Positions 1 to 9,935 of a stretch of 64,000 nt of DNA are shown here, in pieces. The translations under genes were made by a program, and so were the position numbers. The notes below the pieces were generated by a model that was given only the letters and a program-made list of their open reading frames with translations, searched no databases and had not been told where the DNA came from. Position 1 is the stretch's first letter, and every line of letters begins with the position of its first letter. The stretch is from Lantana camara (lineage: Eukaryota > Streptophyta > Magnoliopsida > Lamiales > Verbenaceae): NCBI GenBank assembly GCA_037501455.1, contig CM074860.1, positions 43,534,501 to 43,598,500 of the forward strand. The letters are read 5' to 3'.

Positions 1-3000
1 GTAGTCGAGGCATCAAAGGAGGAGGAAGAAATACTGACAAGTGAGCCCCCTTCAAAGCCAAAGACGCCAGTGGCACCCAAGCCGTATGTGCCACCACTTC
101 CTTTCCCGCAGAGATTTCAAAAGCAAAGGTTGGAGAAACAATTTGAGAAGTTCTTGAATATCTTCAAGGAGCTACATATCAACATCCCCTTTGCCGAGGC
201 TCTAGCTCAGATGCCCACTTACGTCAAATTCTTGAAGGAGATCCTCTCCAACAAGAGGAAATTGGAGGACTATGCCACTATAGCACTTACTGAAGAGTGC
301 AGCGCCATTCTACAACATAAGCTTCCACCAAAGCTTAAGGATCCAGGGAGTTTTTCAATTCCTTGCACAATTGGTCATATGTCCTTTAATAAAGCTTTAT
401 GTGATCTTGGTGCTAGTGTAAGCCTAATGCCATTATCTGTTTGCAGGAAACTTGGGCTGAATTCATTAAAGCCAACAACCGTTTCCCTACAGCTAGCGGA
501 TCGATCAGTCAAGTACCCCACGGGAGTCCTGGAAAACGTGCTAGTCAGGGTTGGGAAGTTCTACCTGCCCGTAGACTTCATAGTGTTGGACATGGAAGAA
601 GATCAAAACATGCCGCTCATTTTAGGGAGGCCCTTCTTAGCCACAGCAGGAGCCTTAATTGACGTGAAGAGTGGCATTCTAACTCTTCGTGTGGGAGACG
701 AACAGGTGGAGTTTAATCTGTTCAAAGCAATGAAAGGACCGGTGATCGAAGAACAATGCAATATGGTGGAAATCAGAGCACAGACACCGATGTCCATAAG
801 CAACGAGGACCCTCTCGAACTCTGTTTAAGAGGACTCACTGACCACATTGATGGGGAAGACATCTTAGAAGAATTGGCTGCCTACGCAAAGGCACTTGAA
901 GCCACCCCGTACGTACCGTTCCGAAAGAGGTTTGTATATGAAGAGTTGGGTACAGGTAAGCCCACTCTTCGTCCTTCTGTTGAATCAGCTCCCAAGTTAG
1001 AACTGAAACCCCTCCCCGCTCATTTGAGGTATGCTTATTTGGGTGAATCTGAAACACTGCCTGTTATTGTTGCCTCTGATTTAACTGATGCACATCATGA
1101 TGCCTTGTTGAGAGTTTTGCGAGAACATAAACGAGCGATAGGTTGGACTATTTCTGACATCAAAGGGATTAGCCCATCTATTTGCATGCATAAAATTCTT
1201 ATGGAAGATAACCATAAACCCTCTGTAGAGCATCAGCGCAGATTGAACCCAAACATGAAAGAGGTAGTTAGGGCTGAGGTACTGAAATTGTTAGATGCCG
1301 GGATAATTTACCCTATCTCGGATAGCAAGTGGGTTAGCCCTGTACAGGTAGTACCTAAGAAAGGGGGGATGACTGTAATTAAAAATGAAAAGAATGAGTT
1401 AATACCAACTAGGACAGTCACGGGTTGGAGAGTTTGTATAGACTATAGGAAGTTGAACAATGCCACTCGTAAAGATCACTTTCCACTTCCCTTTATTGAT
1501 CAGATGTTAGAACGATTAGCCGGACATTCTTATTACTGTTTTCTGGACGGGTATTCAGGGTATAACCAAATTGCTATAGCTCCAGAAGATCAGGAAAAAT
1601 GTACGTTTACCTGCCCTTATGGTACTTTTGCGTATAGGCGTATGCCTTTTGGGTTGTGTAATGCCCCGGCTACATTTCAACGATGCATGATGGCCATTTT
1701 CTCTGACTTTATAGAACGCACAATGGAGATTTTTATGGATGATTTTTCTGTGTTTGGTTCTTCTTTCGATTCTTGCTTGCATAATCTTGCTCAAGTTTTG
1801 CAGAGATGTGAAGAAACTAACCTTGTGCTAAATTGGGAGAAGTGCCATTTCATGGTAAAGGAAGGGATAGTGTTGGGTCACAAGGTTTCGGAGAAAGGCA
1901 TTGAGGTGGACAAGGCCAAGATTGATGTGATTGCAAAATTGCCTCCACCCACCAATATCAAGGGAGTGAGAAGTTTCCTTGGTCATGCCGGGTTTTATCG
2001 CCGGTTCATCAAGGACTTTTCGAAAATTACCTTACCTTTATGCAAGTTACTGCAAAAAGATACTGAATTCGTGTTTAATGATGATTGCTTACTTGCATTT
2101 GATAGGTTGAAGAAGGAGCTTACCTCGGCACCAATCATGGTTGCACCGGATTGGACGATACCGTTCGAGCTAATGTGCGATGCGAGCGATTTGGCTATTG
2201 GAGCAGTTCTTGGCCAACGAAGGGAGAAACGTTTACACGTTATCGCATATTCTAGCAAAACCTTAAATGATGCACAATTAAATTATGCTACTACTGAAAA
2301 AGAATTATTAGCTATTGTGCATGCTTTTGACAAGTTTCGGTCTTATTTGATAGGTTCGAAGACAATCGTCTACACAGACCACGCAGCAATCAAGTATCTC
2401 CTTTCGAAAAAGGATTCAAAGCCCCGTTTGATTAGATGGATTCTATTGCTTCAGGAGTTCGATCTCGAAATTCGTGACAAGAAGGGGACAGAGAACTTAG
2501 TTGCAGATCATCTGTCAAGATTAGAGGTTGGGGACAAGGAGGATGAGTATGAGGAGGAGATTACTGAGAATTTCCCAGATGAGGAGTTGTTTGCAGCCGA
2601 TGCAATCGTCCCTTGGTACGCAGATATCGTGAATCATATGGTCTGCAAAGCTCTACCACCGGGCATGAATTTCCATCAGAAACAGAGATTCTTATCCGAA
2701 GTGAAACGTTATTATTGGGAGGAGCCCTATGTATATAAGCACTGTTCAGATGGTCTAGTACGGAGATGTGTCCCGGAGGTTGAAGCTGATGAAGTGCTAG
2801 AGAGATGTCATGCAAGCTTGTATGGAGGGCATTCTAGTGGTCGGAAGACAGCAGCTAAGGTATTGCAGTCTGGGTTTTGGTGGCCAACGCTGTTTAAGGA
2901 TGCTTACAAATTTGCCAAGGAATGTGATACTTGTCAGCGATCCGGGAACATCAGTAAGAGAGATGAGATGCCCATGAAGTATATCTTGGAAGTTGAGTTG

Positions 3001-3900
3001 TTTGATGTTTGGGGGATCGATTTCATGGGACCCTTCCCACCGTCGAATGGAAATCAGTATATCTTGGTGGCGGTGGATTATGTATCCAAGTGGGCCGAAG
3101 CAGTGGCAACTCCGACCAATGATTCAAAGGTGGTGATTAGGTTTTTGCAAAAGAACATATTCAATAGGTTCGGAGTTCCACGGGCATTGATCAGTGATAG
3201 AGGTACGCACTTTTGCAACAAGCCCTTGGAAGCTTTGTTGAAGAAATATGGGGTCCAACATCGGGTAACTACTGCGTATCATCCCCAAGCAAGTGGGCAA
3301 GCGGAGGTCACGAATAGGGAGTTGAAGTGGATTTTGGAGAAGGTGGTGAGCCCCTCTAGGAAAGATTGGTCCTCGAAGTTGGATGACGCATTATGGGCTT
3401 ACAGGACCGCGTTCAAGACACCTATAGGAACTTCTCCGTACCAGTTGGTTTATGGTAAAGCATGTCACCTCCCAGTCGAGATCGAGTATAAGTCGTATTG
3501 GGCCATTAAGGCTATAAATTTTGATCTCACAAGAGCAGGAGAAAAAAGGATACTTGATCTGCAAGAGTTGGAGGAATTAAGGTTAGAAGCGTACGAAAAT
3601 GCCCGGATTTATAAGGAGAGAACAAAGAAGTGGCATGATAAGCATATTCGGGTCAAGGAGTTTGTCGAGGGTCAACTGGTGTTGTTATACAATTCTAGAT
3701 TGAAGCTTTTCCCCGGGAAACTCAAGTCAAGGTGGTCCGGTCCGTTCAGAGTAGTAAAGGTTTTAGTGAATGGAGCGGTGGAGATTGGTAATGAAGGTTC
3801 ACCATCCTTTGTGGTGAATGGACAAAGACTCAAACCATATCTTGCCGGAGATCGAATTGGCGAACACGTCTCGTGCGTGTTAACAGCTCCAGCACCTTAG
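1..3900 (+). CDS. pol: Athila-type Pol polyprotein (PR-RT-RNaseH-IN), 5' partial
   Basis: The frame is open from base 1, so the ATG at 70 is internal and the true start lies outside the window. Counting residues from base 70, the aspartic protease motif DLGAS is near residue 112. The RT shows a long core with the active site FMDDF near residues 556-560. RNase H begins around residue 700 with the CDASD motif. The integrase has an HHCC zinc finger near residues 914-960 (HASLYGGH ... CDTCQR) and a DDE core with D in GIDFMG (about 984), D in SDRGTHF (about 1042) and E in GQAEVTNRE (about 1079). The C-terminus lacks a chromodomain, as expected for Athila/Tat. It would copy and integrate the element. 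No stop or frameshift is seen, and the catalytic residues I can locate are present. Expression cannot be judged from sequence. Confidence 0.93.
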   Translation, partial: VVEASKEEEEILTSEPPSKPKTPVAPKPYVPPLPFPQRFQKQRLEKQFEKFLNIFKELHINIPFAEALAQMPTYVKFLKEILSNKRKLEDYATIALTEECSAILQHKLPPKLKDPGSFSIPCTIGHMSFNKALCDLGASVSLMPLSVCRKLGLNSLKPTTVSLQLADRSVKYPTGVLENVLVRVGKFYLPVDFIVLDMEEDQNMPLILGRPFLATAGALIDVKSGILTLRVGDEQVEFNLFKAMKGPVIEEQCNMVEIRAQTPMSISNEDPLELCLRGLTDHIDGEDILEELAAYAKALEATPYVPFRKRFVYEELGTGKPTLRPSVESAPKLELKPLPAHLRYAYLGESETLPVIVASDLTDAHHDALLRVLREHKRAIGWTISDIKGISPSICMHKILMEDNHKPSVEHQRRLNPNMKEVVRAEVLKLLDAGIIYPISDSKWVSPVQVVPKKGGMTVIKNEKNELIPTRTVTGWRVCIDYRKLNNATRKDHFPLPFIDQMLERLAGHSYYCFLDGYSGYNQIAIAPEDQEKCTFTCPYGTFAYRRMPFGLCNAPATFQRCMMAIFSDFIERTMEIFMDDFSVFGSSFDSCLHNLAQVLQRCEETNLVLNWEKCHFMVKEGIVLGHKVSEKGIEVDKAKIDVIAKLPPPTNIKGVRSFLGHAGFYRRFIKDFSKITLPLCKLLQKDTEFVFNDDCLLAFDRLKKELTSAPIMVAPDWTIPFELMCDASDLAIGAVLGQRREKRLHVIAYSSKTLNDAQLNYATTEKELLAIVHAFDKFRSYLIGSKTIVYTDHAAIKYLLSKKDSKPRLIRWILLLQEFDLEIRDKKGTENLVADHLSRLEVGDKEDEYEEEITENFPDEELFAADAIVPWYADIVNHMVCKALPPGMNFHQKQRFLSEVKRYYWEEPYVYKHCSDGLVRRCVPEVEADEVLERCHASLYGGHSSGRKTAAKVLQSGFWWPTLFKDAYKFAKECDTCQRSGNISKRDEMPMKYILEVELFDVWGIDFMGPFPPSNGNQYILVAVDYVSKWAEAVATPTNDSKVVIRFLQKNIFNRFGVPRALISDRGTHFCNKPLEALLKKYGVQHRVTTAYHPQASGQAEVTNRELKWILEKVVSPSRKDWSSKLDDALWAYRTAFKTPIGTSPYQLVYGKACHLPVEIEYKSYWAIKAINFDLTRAGEKRILDLQELEELRLEAYENARIYKERTKKWHDKHIRVKEFVEGQLVLLYNSRLKLFPGKLKSRWSGPFRVVKVLVNGAVEIGNEGSPSFVVNGQRLKPYLAGDRIGEHVSCVLTAPAP

Positions 3901-4124
3901 CCCGGAGTCATGAAGTCAAGCTAACGACTATAACTTAGAACTATTTTTCTTTCCTTTGTCGTTTTCTTTTCTTTCGCGTTAGTTAGTTAAGCTTGTGAGT
4001 TGATGTTATCTTTTGTCTCGTGTTCAGGTATTTTGGTTCGAATAGAGAGGACGGATTATGAAGTGAAGGGATGATTTTGAGCTAATAGGTGAGGAATTTC
4101 CAGCAAAATCCCAAGTTTGGGGAA

Positions 4125-4248
4125 GACACGGGCGTGTCAAGTTTCCTAAGGAAAAATCGACACCCCCGTGTCAAGGTACAAAAATTGCCAGAATAAGGAT
4201 GACACCCCCGTGTCATCCATACAGCATACTAGATGACACGGGCGTGTC
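4125..4248. repeat. Cluster of four GACAC..GTGTC palindromic words
   Basis: Near-palindromes with 6-bp arms and a two-base GG or CC centre lie at 4125-4138 and 4235-4248. Variants with a C-rich centre lie at 4159-4172 and 4201-4214. The same word recurs in the LTR of this element (7995-8280). Confidence 0.85.
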
Positions 4249-4439
4249 CCGTCCGATCGGTTGAAATAAAACAAGGGTTCCTCACATTGTTCTAAATGTT
4301 AACACAAAAACACCCACTTCTTTTCTCTCATCTTTCTTCCTCCCCATTCCCACACGGCACAAGCACTCCCACCATTACTTTGGTTCTTAATCCGGCAAGA
4401 CACACACCCACATTGCACTTTACATCTTAAATCAATCGG

Positions 4440-4992
4440 GTAAGTCTTCTTTTCTCTTGGGTGCTTTAATTTCTTGTATTTCAAGTGAGAAAAGTTAGAC
4501 CCTAGTTCTTGAACCATGCTTGTGTTGTGAATTCTTTGGAATTCTTGCTTCTATTTTGAGTTTTAGCATGATTAGAACTAGAAATTGTCATAATTTTGCA
4601 ATTTTTGGGCATTAAGTGGGAGAACCCTAATTTCTTATTTAAGCATGTTGGGGGTAATTTTTCTGAATTCTTGCTCCGTAGTCGAGTTTCGTGCATGCTA
4701 GAGTTAGGCGTTTGAAATGTATTGGAAACTTTGGCCTTTGCTCTTACACATTGTCAGGAATTTTGCAAATTTTGGAGAATTGTTATGGGTGATTATGTGC
4801 ACGTTTGGTGAAGAAATTGAGTCCCTCTGAGCTTTAAACGATTATGGTGGCATTGGGGGCTGAGTTTAGGTATTGGGTGTTGAAATGTATGCATGATTTG
4901 ATGAAATACTAGGCCCCTTACTTGTGCTTACAAGGTGTTCGATAAAATGCCTCATTGAACTTGAATTGATTTTCTTGTTGATTTTTGTGCAG
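4440..4992 (+). other. Putative leader intron ahead of the third ORF
   Basis: A strong donor (GGGTAAGT, GT at 4440-4441) and a strong acceptor (TTTTTGTGCAG, AG at 4991-4992) bound 553 bases that are T-rich and have no coding sign. Exon 2 would begin five bases before the ATG at 4998. Spliced env-position messages are known in retroviruses and have been reported for some plant gypsy elements. Here splicing is inferred from the sites alone. Confidence 0.5.
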
Positions 4993-4997
4993 GAAAT

Positions 4998-6239
4998 ATG
5001 GGACGCAATAAGAGACCCGCACCTCTGCAACTCACCTCATCTTCCGGGCCAACCGGTCGCCAACCAAGGGACTCCGTGAATCTCACCTTAGAAGGGCTTG
5101 GGAACCCTTACAACCGAAATACAACGCGGAATATCATGCCCACAAAATTCCCGCATCTCGCCACACTTCGGCGATTGGGAGTTTGGGAAGAGGTTGAGGT
5201 GTTGTTCAACAATATCGGGTGGAGGAGATTTATGATGGTTCCGGCCAATACATACCCGGAGTTGACAACCGCATTCTTCACCACCATGACTTGGGACCAA
5301 GTCGACACCAAGCTCACTTTCACATTAGATGGAGAGGATACCGAATCTTTAAACCTAGATGAGATTCGGGATGCCTTAGGGTTCCCTATGTGCGAGATGA
5401 CAACGTTGCCAAATTGGTCCACGGCAGATAGAGAGGCGGTGTGGCGGTCTTTCCCTCTCAAAGCTGGTGCCCCGGCCTACAACCCCCGAAACACTAAGGC
5501 CACTTGGCTTGATAGCTTAGTCTGGCGAATGGTGCATCGGCTACTAGCTATGGGCATTTGTGCGAGGCATGAGAGTGATGGCAATATAAATGGATTTGAG
5601 TTGGCCATCATGTATTTCATGAAGGAGGGGATGCAGTTTGATGCCACAACGGAATTCATGTATAAGTTAAAGGAGGTGGCAGGCAGGGCGTCGGGAACTA
5701 TAGGTCATGGGGCCTATGTGACGAAGCTCGCCAAAGAGGTGGGATGGCTTGAAGAGGATATGGAGCCCTTATCCAACTTTCCCTATGTGGAGGAGCAGAC
5801 GTTCATCAAAATGGACTTATTTATCCGATGGTCTGCTGGGAGCCTAAAGGACAGGGTTTTACCCTGGTATCCAGAAAGGGAAAGGAACCGGTTTGAGCGA
5901 ATGTACAGGTGGGGTGTGGCCAAATATGATGACCTCACCCTTGATCAGCAGAGAAGGCTTGCTCAGATACCGGATAGGGAGGAAGGCGGACGAGGAGCAC
6001 AGATGCCAATGGTCCAAGAAGATGATGAGGAGATCCCCGCTTACATGCGGGATTATATGGCGTCCCAGAATGCGAGGATGGACAGCTTCGTAGAGCATGT
6101 GGACTCCCGGCTTGATGCCTTGCAGCTCCACATTGACGGCCAGTTCGAGAACCTCCACGCATACCTCGCCAAACAATTTGGAGGCGCCGGAGCGAGTAGC
6201 TCAAGCCAACCGCCACATTACCCGCCATCTTTTCCTTGA
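4998..6239 (+). CDS. Athila third ORF (env-position protein, function unknown)
   Basis: An intact 413-codon frame begins at the first ATG after the acceptor-like site and ends in TGA. The protein has an N-terminal part rich in S, P, T and R, a globular middle with many conserved-looking W and F residues (for example GWRRF and WRSFPLKAG), then an acidic patch (EDDEEIP) and a C-terminal amphipathic stretch (about residues 345-395) that reads like a short coiled coil, ending in a G/S/P-rich tail. I see no signal peptide and no membrane helix, so although it sits where env lies in retroviruses it does not look like a fusion glycoprotein. It resembles the plant-specific Athila ORF type proteins. 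A role in nucleic-acid binding or in particles is possible but not shown. Confidence 0.75.
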   Translation: MGRNKRPAPLQLTSSSGPTGRQPRDSVNLTLEGLGNPYNRNTTRNIMPTKFPHLATLRRLGVWEEVEVLFNNIGWRRFMMVPANTYPELTTAFFTTMTWDQVDTKLTFTLDGEDTESLNLDEIRDALGFPMCEMTTLPNWSTADREAVWRSFPLKAGAPAYNPRNTKATWLDSLVWRMVHRLLAMGICARHESDGNINGFELAIMYFMKEGMQFDATTEFMYKLKEVAGRASGTIGHGAYVTKLAKEVGWLEEDMEPLSNFPYVEEQTFIKMDLFIRWSAGSLKDRVLPWYPERERNRFERMYRWGVAKYDDLTLDQQRRLAQIPDREEGGRGAQMPMVQEDDEEIPAYMRDYMASQNARMDSFVEHVDSRLDALQLHIDGQFENLHAYLAKQFGGAGASSSSQPPHYPPSFP

Positions 6240-7223
6240 GTGATTTCTTTTCGAGTCTTTCATTTTCTATGCCTTGGTCTGTATGATGATATAATTCACC
6301 ACACTAACCTAACTAATTGCACTGCGCTAATTTTTCTTATGGTTATTTGCGATACTTGACGATAGGGCTTTCATGTTGATTGCATGTTGATTATCATTTG
6401 CTTTGCTTAGCTTATGATCCGTGTTTTAGTCGTTTAAGTGCAGGTTAGGGGTGATGAATAGCTTGTTGCCGGGTTCTTCGCAGTGTTGAGGGAGTTTTCT
6501 TTTTGCCTTCTTTCCTTTTTCTTTTATGCATGAGGACATTGCATGATTTAAGTTTGGGGGAGAGGGGCAAAAAGTTTTGGATTGTATTGCTAATATTTTG
6601 CATAGGAAGATGCGTTGGGGGATAACTTACTTGAAATTGTGATATCTTTGAGCGTGAAAAGATGATTGCTGAAAATAAGCCAAAATTTTTAATTTTTCGA
6701 TAAGGTTTGATTGTTGGAAGTTTGCCAAAGTGAGTTAGGCTAGTTGAATGCATGAAGTTAGGTGTGAGTATTGATACTTTGGAACGGTGGAATATCCTTA
6801 TTTTTGTGCACATTGGAACAAGGTCATGTACTTAGGTTAGGATACTGAATTAGTAATTCTTGAATAATACTAAGAAGTGGATTAGGAGGCATTTTAGTCC
6901 TATTGAAGCGAAATTTTGAATTGACGAAGAGTTAGGGAGATGACTTAGGCATTCATGTCGGAGGTAGCCTCGCTATTGAGCCATTTGTACTAAAGAACGA
7001 AATCCTATTGACCCCGCTGAGCCTAAGTGTTGTGCCATTAAATTTTTGTAGCCGCATTATAAGCCACAGGCACAGCACCATAAACTTACCCTTGAGTCAC
7101 ACTTTGCTCACTCGTTTGAATCAATTGAAGATGTTGCTAAATAAGAGATGCTCTTAGATGCTGAAAGAAAAGAAGAATTAAAAAGGCAGTAGTAAAAGAA
7201 CGAGTGGTGTAAGCAATAAGCAG

Positions 7224-7266
<43 letters not shown>

Positions 7267-7821
7267 TATTTATACTTTTGAGAAGAGTATTGAGAAGATG
7301 TGAACCAGAAGAAATTTTCAGACTGTCTGTATGTGACAAACTTGGACAAAGTCCAAGTTTGGGGGAGTTTGATGGGGAAGACGAAGATGGCAACCATGGA
7401 AATTTGAATGGGTGAGCTAGGTGTGTTGAGTCACTACTAGACTAAAAATTCCATAACCTTAACCCCGAGCCCACATTACAAGCCTCGAAAGACCTTCCGA
7501 TCCTTAATTCTAGGTCAATTCCATTAGTGGAGATAGGTGCGAAGAAGGTTTTCCGAAGTCTATCATTGGTACTTAGGAAGGAATTATTAGTTTGGTGTTC
7601 TGACCATTGTACATTTTCTTGTTCGAATTCACACACTACACGAGGATATTTGACTTATACCATTGTGTTGATACTTGTGCTTGATTAAAATGTGTTTGAT
7701 GAGCTAGACTTGTTTTAGTGAGATTCTGAAAATTGCTCCATTGAGAGATTGATTTTGAGGTTGGTTTGACGTAATTTTCTTGATTGCTCGAGGACGAACA
7801 ATATCTAAGTTTGGGGGAGTT
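6240..7821 (+). other. Athila 3' non-coding region with repeated polypurine-like tracts
   Basis: No coding sign in 1.58 kb. The 13-base tract AAGTTTGGGGGAG occurs three times: 6550-6562, 7355-7367 and 7807-7819. The last abuts the LTR, and the second is also followed by TTTGATG. A pure A run of about 39 bases lies at 7224-7262, followed by AT-rich bases. Short frames here are not supported. Confidence 0.75.
7807..7821 (+). promoter_or_regulatory. Polypurine tract of the Athila element
   Basis: The G-rich tract ending in GGGGGAGTT lies directly before the LTR start TGATGTATC. It would prime plus-strand DNA synthesis. Two upstream copies exist (6550 and 7355). Confidence 0.8.
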
Positions 7822-7994
7822 TGATGTATCAGTTTATTGCATGGATTTGTAGGGCAAATTTAGCTAAATTCAAGCAGTTTTAAGAACTTATAACGTGATT
7901 TATGCTCCTTATTAGGTACCTTTTACCTTGGAGTTGAAAAGACGGATAAAAGCAAAACCATGCAATAAAGGGCGAAAAACGAGAGATTTCTAGG

Positions 7995-8280
7995 GGACAC
8001 GCCCGTGTCCCCGTGGAAGAGTAAACTGAGACACGCCCGTGTCTCAGTACAGAGGAAGTCCTCGGAGTCCAGGAGGTGACACGCCCGTGTCACCTATGAA
8101 GAGTAGTTTTCTGCACGCCCGTGACATGGTACAGAGAAGCCTGGAGTTTTGACACCCCCGTGTCATCAAGCAGAACGAGTTTTGACACCCCCGTTTCAAG
8201 TGGAAAAGCGCAAACACGATTTTATTATGTGACACGGGCGTGTCACATTTGAAGGCATAACCCTTGCACGCCCGTGTCAC
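7995..8280. repeat. Palindromic-word cluster in Athila LTR
   Basis: About eight copies of the GACACGCCCGTGTC-type word occur (7995, 8029, 8077, 8113, 8151, 8183, 8229, 8266). Several have arms lengthened by local complementary flanks (GG..CC, GA..TC, GT..AC). They sit just upstream of the TATA-like box, so they fall in U3. Confidence 0.85.
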
Positions 8281-8305
8281 GGGGCGGTTTCAGATTCTGA
8301 ACTCC

Positions 8306-8313
8306 TATATATA
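8306..8313 (+). promoter_or_regulatory. TATA-like box of the Athila LTR
   Basis: TATATATA within CTCCTATATATACACGG, downstream of the palindrome cluster; likely core promoter of the LTR. Confidence 0.5.
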
Positions 8314-9345
8314 CACGGTTTCGAGGCGGAATAAGGGAGCTTTTGGACTACTCTTTTCCCAGAAGTTCAAGAACACTTGGAGATAGAAGAAACACGAAGA
8401 TAAAGAGTTGAAGATTCATTCCAATCACAAGACTTTGTCAATTTGGTTTTATTTACTGCTTTCCGATCAAACTAATTCCTCAAGTTTTGGTTTTCCATTC
8501 TAGTAGAATTAATTTCTTGTTTAGATTCGTTTTTGGATAACTAGGTTAGAATTCAGCATTGTTAATTCCTTTTTGATGTTTATGTTAGACATGATTATTT
8601 TGAATGCAATTCCTTTGATCTTAATGAGTTTTGATCCAATTATGAGGAACTAATCTCCTAGGGTTAGGGGGTAAGGATTATGCATCTAAGGTGTTTGAAT
8701 TAATGCTTGAGTAAATTTGTGTGATTCTTTGTTAGGAAAACGGTATTGAATAAGCTGGGAATGGATTGGCCATCCATGAACATGTTGTAAATTATCCGAT
8801 AATCGAGAGATTGAGGATAATTGAGAGTGTTTTCTGCAACTTAGATCTTTTGGGCTTAAAGAAATTTAACCCTAATTTCTACAACCCGTATTTAGAATTC
8901 CATGCCAAGCCGCTAGGTTTTAAATACACTAATCTTGCTTTATTCGATTAATTTGGTTACTAAGTGATTGTGAGAACAACACTTGGCTTAATTAATTAGG
9001 CATCTAGCCTTCGAAAGAAGCTAGATATAACATTGTGATTAGGTTGAAGAATCATACATCCATACTTAAGTATTGATTTGATCATAAAAGAGCATATGAT
9101 TTACTCCCCGACCTGTTTTAATTAAGTGGTTAATTCTCGTATTTATTTATTAGCGTGTGATTGATTTATTATTAGTTAAATTCAATTTTGTCATACTAGT
9201 ATAGAACAACCTTGTCAATCTCTTTCGGTCTTTAGATTAGAAATAGTCATAAAAGTGGTTGTTGAATTCCCTTCCCTGTGGATACGATACCTTAAGTGTT
9301 GCAATCGAATTAGAACTTACACTTGGGTTCAAGATTTGTCTATCA

Positions 9346-9935
9346 CCCGCCGCACAGGAACGTGCGCTAGGCGATCGCGCCAGCGCTGCACACAACCGGA
9401 AGCGATTGCCGCAAGCGTGCGCACGCCAAGCGCGCGCCCTTGCGCGCATGCTTGCGGCGTGGTCAGGCAATCCCGCCCATCCCTGGGCGGGCTCTCCCGC
9501 GCGGTTGCGGTAGGAGCAGGCGGCTGTCCTGCACGGTTGCGGGACATGCGAGCGGGCGCGCCTAGGCAGGCAGGAGGCCTCCCGCGTGGATGGGGGAGGG
9601 CTAGGCGGCGGTGACGGGGCTTGGGCGTGCGACGTGCTAGCACGCCCGGGCTCATCCTTTTCGTGTTTCGTTTCGTATTTTGGGTTTCTCCAAAACCCGG
9701 TTCAATCCATAATTAAAAAAATTCGATTTAAATAGATTTCAATCAAAACTGTTTTCAAAAACACAATTTAAGAAAACAATTTGAGAACTTCAAGAAAAAT
9801 TACAGTTTCGTAATTCAGGCTTTCTAAAAGAACTCATGAATACCTAATTCGCATCTAAGCCTAAGAATTTCTACCAAATTCGGAATAATTGAGACGAACC
9901 AGAAACACGATTAACGAGGTGGCTCTGATACCACT
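9346..9935 (-). mobile_element. Internal remnant of a minus-strand LTR element (C)
   Basis: A PBS complement (GCTCTGATACCA, 9922-9933) lies just left of an LTR-like terminus at 9936, so the interior of a minus-strand element runs leftward from there and is cut off at 9345 by the Athila LTR. The part at 9346-9655 is strongly GC- and CpG-rich, and the rest is A/T-rich leader-like DNA. Several frames cross the GC-rich part on both strands, but none resembles a known protein. Confidence 0.6.
9922..9933 (-). other. Primer-binding site, initiator-Met tRNA type
   Basis: The complement of TGGTATCAGAGC, two bases from the LTR-like start TGTTGG at 9936; typical of plant copia and many gypsy elements. 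Confidence 0.75.

Larger units (their letters stand above)
3901..4997 (+). other. Spacer between pol and the third ORF of the Athila element
   Basis: This 1.1-kb stretch has no ORF of note. It holds four copies of a GACAC-centred palindromic word (4125-4248). Next comes a C/T- and A/C-rich tract (about 4290-4430) that resembles a plant 5' leader, then a splice-donor-like GGGTAAGT and a T-rich stretch ending in a splice acceptor five bases before the ATG of the next ORF. It could carry a subgenomic promoter or leader, or simply be the splice region for a spliced message. Confidence 0.6.
1..9345 (+). mobile_element. Ty3/gypsy element, Athila lineage, 3' portion
   Basis: The window opens inside a long gypsy-class element. 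In order it shows the end of gag or the start of the protease domain, RT, RNase H, integrase, a non-coding spacer, a third ORF, a 3' non-coding region, a polypurine tract and a 1.5-kb LTR that begins TGAT and ends ATCA. A third ORF downstream of integrase and an LTR preceded by an AAGTTTGGGGGAG-type tract fit the Athila/Tat group of non-chromodomain gypsy elements. The 5' LTR, PBS and most of gag lie left of the window, so the TSD cannot be checked. Both large ORFs are free of stops, which suggests a fairly recent insertion. The lineage call rests on ORF order and motif style, not on a tree. Confidence 0.88.
7822..9345 (+). repeat. 3' LTR of the Athila element (1524 bp)
   Basis: It begins TGATG right after the polypurine tract and ends ...GTCTATCA, giving a TGAT/ATCA terminal inversion. 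It contains the palindrome cluster at 7995-8280 and a TATA-like box at 8306. Next comes a region typical of R/U5 with short broken frames, and near the 3' end the phrase CCCTGTGGATACGA, a form often seen near Athila/Tat LTR ends. The sequence changes sharply to GC-rich DNA right after 9345. The end was set from the inverted termini, since the partner LTR is outside the window. Confidence 0.8.

Noticed and set aside
9255..9655. Host exon in the GC-rich island
   Set aside because: Frames are open on both strands through base composition, start inside the Athila LTR, and encode R/A/P-rich sequence with no motif; kept only as a finding.
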